A stretch of DNA of 64,000 nt from Acinetobacter sp. ANC 4173 (lineage in GTDB: Bacteria > Pseudomonadota > Gammaproteobacteria > Pseudomonadales > Moraxellaceae): NCBI RefSeq assembly GCF_004331255.1, contig NZ_SJOF01000003.1:289982-353981 (forward strand), read 5' to 3'. The number at the start of each line of letters is the position of its first letter. Position 1 is the stretch's first letter. Below, piece after piece: positions 38,024 through 47,777 of the stretch. Below the pieces are notes generated by a model that saw only the letters and a program-made list of their open reading frames with translations, made no database searches and was not told the origin of the DNA. The translations under genes and the position numbers were made by a program.

Positions 38024-38851
38024 ATGAAACCAGTTCTTGCCAGCTTAGCTGTGGCACTCATGGCATCCTCAAGTTTTGCCTATAATGCTGAAACTGATAC
38101 AGGCTTTAGCCATTTTGACCGCGATGACAATATCCCTGATGCTGAAGGACAATTTGACCTTACAGGAACTGTCTACTTTAACCCTGTTAGAGCAAAAAAT
38201 GCACCACTCAACTAAGCAGCATTCTTGGGTCACAAGAGCAATGTCTCTTTAAGCTATAGCTATAATTACTGGGACAGTAAAACGCTATCCGATGGTTTAG
38301 GGAATCCTGTTTCTCAGGAAAGTAAGGCCCAGCATATTGGCGCTGGCATAGAATATTTTGTCGAGCAATTTTATTTGAATGGTCAAGTGGGTTTTGGGCA
38401 AGCAAAAGATGAAACTAAAATTCAATCGGTGCTCGATCGTGTTAAATATAAAGACGATTATGATGCTACGACCTACCGCGCCTTAGTCGGTTATATGCCA
38501 ATTTCCAACTTACTCCTTGCTACAGGGGTTGATGGCTAACAAGGAGATGAGGACAATGACGATAACCGTTTTGCATTAGCAGCCAAATACGTTGCTCCTG
38601 TTGGTCAAGGGCAGTTTATAAATCTTGAAGCCGATGCTGCTTGGGGAGATATCGACAATATTAACTTAGCGGCCGATTATGACATTGATCCTGCTTTTAG
38701 CTGTGGACTGGCGTATCACATTGAAGATGATGGTGATGAGGACACCGATTTCTTCTCGGTGCGCTCGAAATATTTCCTCAATCCAAACTTTGCTGTCGGT
38801 TTTGGTGATGATGTGCAAGGCTTTAATTTAAATGCCACACTACGTTTCTAA
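38024..38851 (+). pseudogene. Omp33-36-like porin gene interrupted by two in-frame TAA codons
   Basis: A continuous reading frame of 276 codons, from a signal peptide (MKPVLASLAVALMASSSFA) to a terminal LNATLRF, homologous to the intact porin at 39.2 kb. It is broken only by TAA at codon 64 (38213-38215, where relatives have Glu in APLAEAAF) and TAA at codon 172 (38537-38539, where the neighbour has Tyr). There are no frameshifts and a good terminator follows, so inactivation appears recent. The three pieces (1-63, 65-171, 173-275) otherwise align well. A non-functional porin is most likely; suppression of UAA at two positions is improbable. Confidence 0.85.
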
Positions 38852-39160
38852 AATTTTCTCTCGTTTTAAGCTCTCAAGACAACACGCCGAAGGGCGTGTT
38901 TTTTAGTATTTTCCGCTTACAATTTCATCGATTATTTCACCATTTTCTATGCTATTCATAGAAAATACACAATTTTAATAAATCACTACAATTATTAAAT
39001 TTAATATATATCATATACTTAAAAAAAGGTAATTACATAATATTACGCTCGAAACAATTCGGTAACCTTCGTGCTGTTGACGCAATTCAGTTTTGCCCTA
39101 GACTAAAAGTGTAACAAAAAATTAATTCATTTTTTAGCCAAATTTCAGAGGGGTCTTTCC
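38852..39160. other. Intergenic region between the two porin paralogues
   Basis: After the terminator the DNA is AT-rich. A candidate promoter, TTGACG (39077-39082), 16-bp spacer, TAGACT (39099-39104), lies 57 bp before the ATG of the next porin. A ribosome site (GAGGGG) is at about 39149-39154. No other gene is seen. Confidence 0.5.
38881..38904 (+). terminator. Intrinsic terminator after the porin pseudogene
   Basis: AACACGCC (38881-38888), loop GAAG, GGCGTGTT (38893-38900), then T residues. Confidence 0.85.
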
Positions 39161-39937
39161 ATGAAAAAATTAGCAATTGCCTCAGCGTTGTTCTCTGTCG
39201 TTGCCATGACGGGAACAGCTCATGCATACCAAGCCGAAGTAGGTGCTTCTGCTGGACTAATCGATCCTGATAATGGCAGCTCAAGCGGTTCTTTTGGTGT
39301 AGATGGCACATATTACTTCAACCCAGTTCAAACTCGTAATGCACCTTTAGCCGAAGCTGCGTTCCTAGACCGCGCCAGCAATGTGAATGCACACTATGCC
39401 TATAACGAAATTGGTGATGACGAAGTCAACAACTATGGCGTGGGTGCTGAATACTTTGTTCCAAACTCAGATTTCTACTTGAGCGGTAATATCGGTCGTC
39501 AAGATATAAACTTTAACAACGGTGCTGACTTTGACACGACCCTTTACAGTGCTGAAGTCGGTTATTTACCAGCACCAGGCTTCTTGGTGGCTGCTGGTCT
39601 TAAAGGATATGACAATGACCAGGATGACGGTGTAGACCCAACAGTCCGTGCAAAATACGTGACTCAACTCAGCAATGGTAAAGACATCAACCTTGAAGCA
39701 GGTGCTTCTTTTGGTGACTTAGACGAATACAACCTAGCTGCAGACTACTTCATTGATAAAAGCTTCAGTGTGGGTACAGACTACTACAGCAATGACCTTA
39801 ATGATGTAAATGAATTCGGTGTAAATGCACGTAAATTCTTTACCCCACAAGTAAGCCTTGAAGGCCGTGTCGGTTTTGGTGAAGTCGGCAACAATGACTA
39901 CAACAAATTTGGTGTAGCAGCGAAATACCGCTTCTAA
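39161..39937 (+). CDS. Putative porin, Omp33-36 paralogue
   Basis: A 258-residue outer membrane protein with signal peptide MKKLAIASALFSVVAMTGTAHA followed by YQAEVGAS. It shares the APLAEAAFLDRASNV, NYGVGAEYFVPN, PAPGFLVAAGL and VRAKYVTQL landmarks and the terminal YRF beta-signal with the Omp33-36 porins, but is about 35 residues shorter than the copy at 14.5 kb. It is rich in Asp, Asn, Gly and Tyr in alternating strands, as expected for a beta-barrel of 12-16 strands. Solute preference is unknown. It stands next to a broken tandem relative, pointing to gene duplication. Confidence 0.85.
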   Translation: MKKLAIASALFSVVAMTGTAHAYQAEVGASAGLIDPDNGSSSGSFGVDGTYYFNPVQTRNAPLAEAAFLDRASNVNAHYAYNEIGDDEVNNYGVGAEYFVPNSDFYLSGNIGRQDINFNNGADFDTTLYSAEVGYLPAPGFLVAAGLKGYDNDQDDGVDPTVRAKYVTQLSNGKDINLEAGASFGDLDEYNLAADYFIDKSFSVGTDYYSNDLNDVNEFGVNARKFFTPQVSLEGRVGFGEVGNNDYNKFGVAAKYRF

Positions 39938-39960
39938 TTGCCAAAGCAATCATTCTCATC

Positions 39961-39992
39961 AAAAAAAACCGCTGAATTCAGCGGTTTTTTTA
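39961..39992. terminator. Bidirectional intrinsic terminator (porin / recJ)
   Basis: AAAAAACCGCTGAA and TTCAGCGGTTTTTT form a perfect palindromic hairpin with A- and T-runs on both sides. It ends both convergent transcripts. Confidence 0.9.
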
Positions 39993-39993
39993 A

Positions 39994-41694
39994 TTATTGC
40001 AAATGCAACACTCGCAATTGCAAATTCACTTGCCCATTAAAACTATTCTGTTCTAATTCATATACCAAATGCACCGAAGATTGCATGGGATCAAAGCTAA
40101 ATTTATCCGCCGCATTAAATGCAATCGCATCCACCACTTGCCCATTCTCCAAAGCCAAACGTAATTTCAGGTGAATTTCCTTTAACCAACGATAATCCAA
40201 CACCTGAAACTGCCCTTCAAAAATCGGGGATGGAAATTTTTGCCCCCAAGGGGTCAAATGTTGCAGCAGATGAACCGTATCTAAATTCAATGCCTCGGTT
40301 GGTAATACGCCATCTGTCCATAAAGTGGCTTGAAACAGTGCCTCATCCATACTTTGGATCAGTTGAACAAAATGCTGTTTAAATTCATCGAAATGCTGTT
40401 TCTTGATGGTTAAGCCTGCGGCGGCTGCATGCCCACCAAAATGGCTGACCAAATGTGGACACTGCTCTGCCACGGTTTCTATGGCATCACGAATATGAAT
40501 GCCTTCAATCGATCGGGCTGAGCCTTTAATATGCTCACCATCTTCATCGGCAGCAAATACAATCGCGGGACGGTGGAACTGTTCTTTTAAGCGCCCCGCC
40601 ACAATCCCAATCACCCCTTGATGCCAATGCGGTTCGAACAGAATCAACGCGGCAGGCGTTTCACTCAGCTCAAGTTTGAATTGTGTCAAAGCAGTTAAAG
40701 CATCCTGTTTCATTTGGGTTTCGACCTGACGTCGTTCCACATTCAGTTGATTCAATTGCTGAGCCAAAGGATATGCAGTGCTGTAATCCTCTGCCAACAA
40801 ACATTCAATGCCAATGTCCATGGTTTCCATGCGTCCCGCAGCATTAATCCGTGGCCCCAAGACAAAGCCTAAATCCTGTGCTTTGAGTTGTGCAACATCG
40901 CGCCCCGCCAGTTCCAATAAAACCGAAATCCCGATGCGACACTGTTGTTGCTGGATCCGTTTAATGCCTGCATCTACTAAAATACGGTTGTTATAGTCCA
41001 ATGCAGCAACATCCGCATAAGTCCCCAAAGCCACCAAATCCAGATACTGCGCCATTTTGGCACTGGATTTACCTTGCTGGGCACGGCCACTACTTAAATT
41101 CGCCAACAGATAAAACGCAACCCCGACCCCTGCCAAGGCTTTGCTTGGAAATTCACAGCCCAATTGATTGGGATTCACCACCGCCTCAGCAGCAGGGATT
41201 TCTTTGGTCGTGAGATGATGATCAGTAATCACCACCTGCATACCGTGCGCCTGTGCTTGTGCCACACCCGCATGGCTAGAAATCCCGTTGTCCACCGTGA
41301 CCAGAACATCAGGCTGAAACTTGGCAAAAGCCAAATCCGCAATCGCAGGAGTTAAACCATAACCATATTTAAAACGGTCGGGCACCAGATAATTCACTTG
41401 TGCGCCCATTTCTCGCAATGCCAACATCATTAAGGCTGTGCTGGTGGCACCATCTGCATCATAATCGCCCACAATGACTATTCTCTGATGCTGATCAATT
41501 GCTTGATCAAGCAATTCAATTGCCTGAGGCAATCCTTTTAAATTCGGGGCTAAGAGATGTTTCAGCTTTAATTCAAGTTCTTGTTCCGATTGCACCCCAC
41601 GACGCGCCAAAATTTGTGCAATAAAAGGCGACACGCCCTGAATATTTTCAGGGCGTGTTAAATAAGGTCGTTGTTTAATTTGTATCTGTGTCAT
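39994..41694 (-). CDS. recJ: Single-stranded-DNA-specific exonuclease RecJ
   Basis: A 566-residue DHH/DHHA1-family 5'-3' exonuclease working in RecFOR recombination and mismatch repair. The phosphoesterase motifs are intact: IVGDYDADGATSTAL, TVDNGISS and ITDHHL; the DHHA1 part has GVIGIVAGRLKEQFHRPAIVF and SHFGGHAAAAGLTI, and a C-terminal OB fold ends the protein. The ATG directly follows the stop of pdxH (adjacent bases), so the genes are co-transcribed and probably translationally coupled. Confidence 0.97.
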   Translation of the reverse strand: MTQIQIKQRPYLTRPENIQGVSPFIAQILARRGVQSEQELELKLKHLLAPNLKGLPQAIELLDQAIDQHQRIVIVGDYDADGATSTALMMLALREMGAQVNYLVPDRFKYGYGLTPAIADLAFAKFQPDVLVTVDNGISSHAGVAQAQAHGMQVVITDHHLTTKEIPAAEAVVNPNQLGCEFPSKALAGVGVAFYLLANLSSGRAQQGKSSAKMAQYLDLVALGTYADVAALDYNNRILVDAGIKRIQQQQCRIGISVLLELAGRDVAQLKAQDLGFVLGPRINAAGRMETMDIGIECLLAEDYSTAYPLAQQLNQLNVERRQVETQMKQDALTALTQFKLELSETPAALILFEPHWHQGVIGIVAGRLKEQFHRPAIVFAADEDGEHIKGSARSIEGIHIRDAIETVAEQCPHLVSHFGGHAAAAGLTIKKQHFDEFKQHFVQLIQSMDEALFQATLWTDGVLPTEALNLDTVHLLQHLTPWGQKFPSPIFEGQFQVLDYRWLKEIHLKLRLALENGQVVDAIAFNAADKFSFDPMQSSVHLVYELEQNSFNGQVNLQLRVLHLQ

Positions 41695-42351
41695 TTAAGG
41701 CATCAGTCGTTGTAATTTCCATATACCATCGATTCTTTCATAACTCAGACGGTCATGTAAACGATTTGGTCGTCCTTGCCAAAACTCATAATAATCTGGC
41801 TGCAAACGATAGCCACCCCAAAAAGTAGGCTTATCTAATTCAGGCTGCTCTACAACCTGATCCTGCAAATTCTGGAAACGTTGCTGAAGCTCATCACGAC
41901 TGGCAATCACACCACTTTGCGGGGTACTGATGTGTGCAGCAATCTGGCTGTCCCGAGGGCGCTTACGATAATAGGCTGTTGCTTCATCTTCCGTAATTTT
42001 TTCGACTCGACCACTGACACGAATTTGGCGCTCTAATTCTGGCCAGTAAAACAACAGCTCAGCATAAGGATTCTCAACCAAGTCTAAGCCTTTTTGGCTG
42101 TCATAGTTGGTATAAAAGTCATAACCTGCTTCTGTTGCGCCGCGTAATAACACCGTCCGCACATGTGGACGACCTTGGCGATTTGCTGTCGCCAAATACA
42201 TCGCATAAGGTTCGTGTAAACGCGCCTCTAGGGCAATATTAAACCAATTGAGAAATTGCTCATGCGGATGCTGTTCAACCTCCGACTCAAGCAACTCCCC
42301 TTTTTGATAACTCAACCGCAATTCACTTAAATCTTTAATTAAATCGCTCAT
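41695..42351 (-). CDS. pdxH: Pyridoxamine 5'-phosphate oxidase
   Basis: A 218-residue FMN-dependent PNPO that makes pyridoxal 5'-phosphate from PNP or PMP. Typical blocks are HEPYAMYLATANRQGRPHVRTVLLRG, DFYTNYDSQKG, LLFYWPELERQIRVSG, and the C-terminal PDYYEFWQGRPNRLHDR, which holds the Arg and His substrate ligands. It lies 11 bp downstream of glmM in the same direction and directly upstream of recJ, giving a glmM-pdxH-recJ leftward unit. Confidence 0.95.
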   Translation of the reverse strand: MSDLIKDLSELRLSYQKGELLESEVEQHPHEQFLNWFNIALEARLHEPYAMYLATANRQGRPHVRTVLLRGATEAGYDFYTNYDSQKGLDLVENPYAELLFYWPELERQIRVSGRVEKITEDEATAYYRKRPRDSQIAAHISTPQSGVIASRDELQQRFQNLQDQVVEQPELDKPTFWGGYRLQPDYYEFWQGRPNRLHDRLSYERIDGIWKLQRLMP

Positions 42352-42362
42352 TATATTGTTCC

Positions 42363-43694
42363 TTAAGCGGCTTGGGTACGAACCACATCAGCAAGATGAT
42401 TTGCCAAAGCAGTGACTTCTTCCAGTTGATCACCTTCTACCATGACCCGAATCACAGGTTCTGTACCTGATTTACGAATCAATAGACGGCCACGTCCTGC
42501 GAGCTGCGCTTCCGCTTTTTCAAATTCAGCCACCATTGCCGAGTTTGCATAGGGGTCGATCATCTGCTCTAAACGCACATTGACCAACACTTGCGGGAAC
42601 AGCTTAAAGTCTGCAACCAGTTCATGCAGTGCCTTTTTCTGCTCAACCATCACTGTCAGGACTTGTAATGCCGCAATAATCGCATCCCCTGTCGTGCTCT
42701 TATCTAGGGTTAAAATATGCCCTGATGGCTCACCCCCTGTGACCCAATGATTTTCTTCAAGGGCTTGGAGTACATAACGGTCACCGACTTTGGCACGGAC
42801 AAATGGCACTTGAGCCTGTTTTAACGCCAATTCCAGCGCCATATTGCTCATGACCGTACCCACAATACCTGCTGGTTTTTTACTGGCTTGTGTTGCCAGA
42901 ATATATAGAATATGGTCACCTGTGATCTGTTCGCCATGACGATCTACCATAATCACACGATCCGCATCACCATCGAAGGCAATTCCCACATCTGCTTTGT
43001 GTTCAATAACAGCTTTCTGCAAATTTTCAGGATGAGTTGAACCACAGTCTTTATTAATATTAAGACCATTAGGCTCATTATAGAGTGCAATTACTTTGGC
43101 ACCGAGCTCTATGAACACGGCAGGTCCCACGTTATACGCCGCACCATTGGCACAGTCCACCACAATTTTTAAATTCGACAAATCATAATGATACGGGAAC
43201 GTTGATTTACAAAATTCGATATAACGCCCATTGGCATCTTTCACACGGACACTTTTACCCAAGTTAGCAGTGTCTTCGATCAACAAGTCATTCTCTAATT
43301 CTTGGTTAATCGCATCTTGCAATGCATCTGGGAGTTTTTTGCCCTCACCCGAAAAGAATTTAATGCCGTTATCAAAATAAGGATTATGCGACGCAGAAAT
43401 CACGATCCCTAAGCTCGCGTGTAAGGCACGAGTCAAATGAGCAATGGCAGGGGTCGGCAATGGACCCAATAAATGCACATAAACGCCCGCAGCGTTCAAA
43501 CCTGCCTGTAAAGCCGCTTCTAAAATATAACCCGATAATCGGGTATCTTTACCTAATACGACGATTGGCTTTTCTTTCTGCGAATTTTTTTTTAAGACTT
43601 TTCCTGCTGCAAATCCTAGTTTTAATGCAAACTCAGGCGTAATTGGTAATTCTCCAAATTTCCCACGAATACCATCTGTGCCAAAATAACTCAT
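42363..43694 (-). CDS. glmM: Phosphoglucosamine mutase
   Basis: A 443-residue alpha-D-phosphohexomutase that converts glucosamine-6-P to glucosamine-1-P for peptidoglycan and LOS precursors. The start [14 protein letters not shown], the phosphoserine loop [14 protein letters not shown] (Ser near residue 101), the metal loop [12 protein letters not shown], the sugar-binding GGEPSGH and the phosphate-binding [12 protein letters not shown] are all intact. Its operon partners are pdxH and recJ downstream. Confidence 0.97.
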   Translation of the reverse strand: MSYFGTDGIRGKFGELPITPEFALKLGFAAGKVLKKNSQKEKPIVVLGKDTRLSGYILEAALQAGLNAAGVYVHLLGPLPTPAIAHLTRALHASLGIVISASHNPYFDNGIKFFSGEGKKLPDALQDAINQELENDLLIEDTANLGKSVRVKDANGRYIEFCKSTFPYHYDLSNLKIVVDCANGAAYNVGPAVFIELGAKVIALYNEPNGLNINKDCGSTHPENLQKAVIEHKADVGIAFDGDADRVIMVDRHGEQITGDHILYILATQASKKPAGIVGTVMSNMALELALKQAQVPFVRAKVGDRYVLQALEENHWVTGGEPSGHILTLDKSTTGDAIIAALQVLTVMVEQKKALHELVADFKLFPQVLVNVRLEQMIDPYANSAMVAEFEKAEAQLAGRGRLLIRKSGTEPVIRVMVEGDQLEEVTALANHLADVVRTQAA

Positions 43695-43762
43695 GTTTTA
43701 CTCACTTCTTATAGCTAGGTGCTGTTATCCACCTTTTGTCATAGTGAAATACTTTACACCAA

Positions 43763-43794
43763 AACAAAAAAGACCGTCATAGTGTTGACGGTCT
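43763..43794 (-). terminator. Intrinsic terminator after guaB
   Basis: AGACCGTCA (43771-43779) and TGACGGTCT (43786-43794) pair around a 6-base loop; an A-run on the plus strand gives the U-run for the leftward guaB transcript. Confidence 0.88.
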
Positions 43795-43817
43795 CTTTGG
43801 GTCTAAATTACTAAAAA

Positions 43818-45311
<1,494 letters not shown>

Positions 45312-45466
45312 CTATTATAAACAAATTTAGCTTTAAATTTCATTTTTTATTAAAAAAATATCATTTAAAAAATATAAGCACACGGAAAAGCATGTTCAGC
45401 CCCAGTTTCACGGCTAGAGACTGACTTTAATCTATAAGCCAATCTCATTTTCAATGGAGTAAGAAG

Positions 45467-46264
45467 TTAGGTTGGGCAGGTAAAAACACTTTCATCCATT
45501 AAGTCAATGCCACATTCCAAGGTTTCAATCCAATCCAAGAACTGGTTGATCATCTCTTTGCCGATAAATGGCGTACCATGTTGTGGCACAATCATTTCAA
45601 TATCCATGCTACGCACCATCTTCACCCATAAACGAATGACTTTATTGGAACACATATAGCGTTGATGAAACCCTTTCATTTTCGGAATATGTGAAGAAAA
45701 ATTTTCCAAGGGCTTATTGGCATCATCCACCATAGAGGCACCCATATCGCCTGAAAATAAAATTTTTGCAATTGGATCGTAAAATTGAAAATTCCCGACT
45801 GAATGTAGAAAATGGGCAGGAACAACTACAATACTTGATTCACCCAAAGGAATGATTCCACCATGGTCTGGCAATTCGATCAAGCGTTCCAACCATCCAC
45901 CTTTCATGCGGTCACTCATAAAAGCAGAGTTTAAATGAGGTAAAAAGCGTGCCCAAAGTTTTGAAGCAACAACTTTGGCATCGCTATACACCAGCCAACG
46001 TGGCATTGAGGTAATAATGTCAGGATCTTGGTGTGAAGCCATCACATAATCCAGATTAGTTAGACGGGTGTATTTATTCAGCTCCATTGTTAAAGGGACA
46101 TAGGTCAAATCACCCCCTGGATCTAATACCGCAGCGCGCTCATGATCTAAAATCAGAAACTGGTTTGCCTGTACGCCTTCACCTTTAACCAAACTGGTAA
46201 AACTGATGCACTTATGTGTACCATTATCAAATAACACTTGTGATGTGGTGCGATCAAAAGCCAT
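45467..46264 (-). CDS. MBL-fold protein of the ODP (oxygen-binding diiron) type
   Basis: A 265-residue metallo-beta-lactamase-fold protein related to the diiron domain of flavodiiron proteins but lacking the flavodoxin and rubredoxin parts. The metal motif reads SHQDPDI, where flavodiiron proteins have HxExDH, and further ligands appear in VPAHFLHSVGNF, LFSGDMGASM and VPQHGTPF. This pattern is that of stand-alone ODP proteins, shown in Treponema denticola to bind oxygen at a diiron site for signalling. No chemoreceptor or kinase gene is adjacent. An oxygen or NO sensing role is possible but unproven here. Confidence 0.75.
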   Translation of the reverse strand: MAFDRTTSQVLFDNGTHKCISFTSLVKGEGVQANQFLILDHERAAVLDPGGDLTYVPLTMELNKYTRLTNLDYVMASHQDPDIITSMPRWLVYSDAKVVASKLWARFLPHLNSAFMSDRMKGGWLERLIELPDHGGIIPLGESSIVVVPAHFLHSVGNFQFYDPIAKILFSGDMGASMVDDANKPLENFSSHIPKMKGFHQRYMCSNKVIRLWVKMVRSMDIEMIVPQHGTPFIGKEMINQFLDWIETLECGIDLMDESVFTCPT

Positions 46265-46400
46265 AGCAAAACCCCAATAATTCTATTCTATTAAGTACAA
46301 TTTTTAATTCCCTATAACATAAATGGAAATAGTTGAACTTACAATAAATATACAGAGTTAGTTTTCACTTTTTGGCACTTATTTGTCTGATTTATCTGAT

Positions 46401-46428
46401 AAAAAACCCAACTATTTTGCTGGGTTTT
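46401..46428 (-). terminator. Intrinsic terminator after the GDT1-family gene
   Basis: AAAACCCA (46403-46410) and TGGGTTTT (46421-46428) pair; the flanking A-run gives a U-run for leftward transcription. Confidence 0.8.
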
Positions 46429-46443
46429 CTAAAAAATGCTCGC

Positions 46444-47019
46444 TTACCAGAAATAATGCTGCACCAAAGTAGAGACACCAATAATTAAGAAGATGACTGC
46501 GCCAATTTTATGAATTAATGAAATTGGTAACTTGTCTGCCAATTTATTCCCGACAAATACTGCAGGTGCGTTTGCCAACATCATCCCCACAGTGGTGCCT
46601 GCCATCACCCAAAAGATACTGTCATAACGTGCAGCCAAGGCCACAGTTGCAATTTGGGTTTTATCACCAATTTCTGCCAAAAAGAACAAGACAAAGGTTG
46701 CACCGAATACACCAAATCTCTGCCATTTATTGATGCTATCGGTCTCATCGTCCAACTCATCTGGAATTAACATCCAAGCCGCCATACCAATAAAGCCGAG
46801 TGACAACACCCAGATCAATACTTCAGGACTTAAAACAGTGGTAATCCACTGACCCAATACCGCAGATAAGCCATGGTTAATGAGCGTTGCAGCTAAAATT
46901 GCAATCAGAATAGGAACAGGTTTACGGAAACGTGCAGCCAATAATAAGGCAAGAAGTTGGGTTTTATCACCCATTTCAGCGAGTGCGACAATTGCTGTCG
47001 AAATTAGGAACTCATGCAT
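46444..47019 (-). CDS. TMEM165/GDT1 family cation (Mn2+) exporter
   Basis: A 191-residue UPF0016/GDT1 protein with six membrane helices in two repeats. Each repeat has the family ExGD[KR]T signature: EMGDKTQLLALLLAARF near the start and EIGDKTQIATVALAARY in the second half. Bacterial members export Mn2+ or related divalent cations. The leader carries an 8-bp hairpin 15 bases before the start codon, which may be regulatory. Manganese is a family inference, and calcium or other ions are possible. Confidence 0.9.
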   Translation of the reverse strand: MHEFLISTAIVALAEMGDKTQLLALLLAARFRKPVPILIAILAATLINHGLSAVLGQWITTVLSPEVLIWVLSLGFIGMAAWMLIPDELDDETDSINKWQRFGVFGATFVLFFLAEIGDKTQIATVALAARYDSIFWVMAGTTVGMMLANAPAVFVGNKLADKLPISLIHKIGAVIFLIIGVSTLVQHYFW

Positions 47020-47324
47020 AACATCTTTTCTCTGGCTAGCAAAATTTGCCTATGACTTACCCCTCCTGCTAGCCAAAATCAAATCGATTGATGCAGAGTG
47101 GTAAATCAAAGGTCTTGCCAACAAAAAAAGCTGCTTGATGAGCTTATTTGGTTCTTTGCTATGATGACCATGTTCTGTGGAACAATTATGTTGATCATCA
47201 CCTTTTTACATAGCGTAAAAAGCGGCTACTCCCCAATGAATCGAGTTGATTATATAAAATTTACTCAATTTTTCCAATCTTTCATTTTGTTTTTATCATC
47301 ACACCAGATTGATTCTTCTTTGGG
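47020..47324. other. Region between the GDT1-family gene and a small membrane protein
   Basis: About 300 bases. The left part is the structured leader of the GDT1-family gene. The rest contains a rightward 76-codon frame (47098-47328) with one hydrophobic stretch, but it lacks a ribosome site and resembles nothing known, so it is not called as a gene. Confidence 0.45.
47034..47074 (-). promoter_or_regulatory. Structured 5' leader of the GDT1-family exporter gene
   Basis: GGCTAGCA (47034-47041) and TGCTAGCC (47067-47074) form a perfect 8-bp stem around a 25-base loop. On the RNA the loop contains AGGAGGGG, an unusually strong anti-SD-like sequence held about 45 bases before the ATG. It could be a metal-responsive leader element, but it does not clearly match the yybP-ykoY Mn riboswitch core. 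Confidence 0.4.
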
Positions 47325-47624
47325 TTAAAACTGGAATTCTAACCGTTGATATAACCAAATGGCGATTCGACACACCCCCAATAACATCGCTAAACAGACA
47401 TTAAAACCGAGCCAACCGAAACTTCCCCAGCCGCTAGCACCACCGATATGCTGCGCTTGATATTCCATCGAGAACACGATAGTTGCGGTAAAAATCTCAA
47501 CACCCATGACTAAATAGGTAATCCATTGCCATGGAAAATGCAACACACTCAACCAAAGCCCCATTAACACCAAGACCAGCAACAATAGCGGTAGCATAAA
47601 CTTTAAAAATGTAACCATTTGCAT
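47325..47624 (-). CDS. Small membrane protein of unknown function
   Basis: A 99-residue protein with three hydrophobic helices (about residues 5-25, 31-50 and 68-92 from the ATG at 47624). A polar loop HIGGASGWGSFGW lies before the last helix. I do not recognise the family. The longer frame to 47669 adds a polar leader and is less likely. It stands alone, between aceF and the GDT1-family gene, in the same direction as both but separated from aceF by a terminator. Confidence 0.6.
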   Translation of the reverse strand: MQMVTFLKFMLPLLLLVLVLMGLWLSVLHFPWQWITYLVMGVEIFTATIVFSMEYQAQHIGGASGWGSFGWLGFNVCLAMLLGVCRIAIWLYQRLEFQF

Positions 47625-47730
47625 GCGACTCCCTGCATTCACTTCTATTTTTCCCCTCATTTTAACCAAATCAAACCAGTTTTCTAAACTTCACAACAGA
47701 TTTTTACGATTTTTCCAATTCCATCACAAT

Positions 47731-47754
47731 AAAAAACCCCGCCGAGGCGAGGTT
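47731..47754 (-). terminator. Intrinsic terminator after aceF
   Basis: AACCCCGCC and GGCGAGGTT pair with one mismatch; six A residues on the left give the U-run for the leftward transcript. Confidence 0.8.
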
Positions 47755-47777
47755 TAAAACACTGATTAAAACACTGA

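Noticed and set aside
38024..38851. Stop-codon reassignment or selenocysteine-like recoding in the porin gene
   Set aside because: The stops are TAA, the same codon ends many genes here, and there is no recoding element; ordinary nonsense mutation is the simplest explanation.
47034..47074. yybP-ykoY manganese riboswitch before the GDT1-family gene
   Set aside because: A hairpin is present but the conserved core of that riboswitch is not clearly recognisable; kept only as a generic structured leader.
47098..47328. Rightward 76-codon frame with one hydrophobic segment
   Set aside because: No ribosome site, no recognisable homology and opposite to the structured leader of the neighbouring gene. 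A chance frame is more likely.
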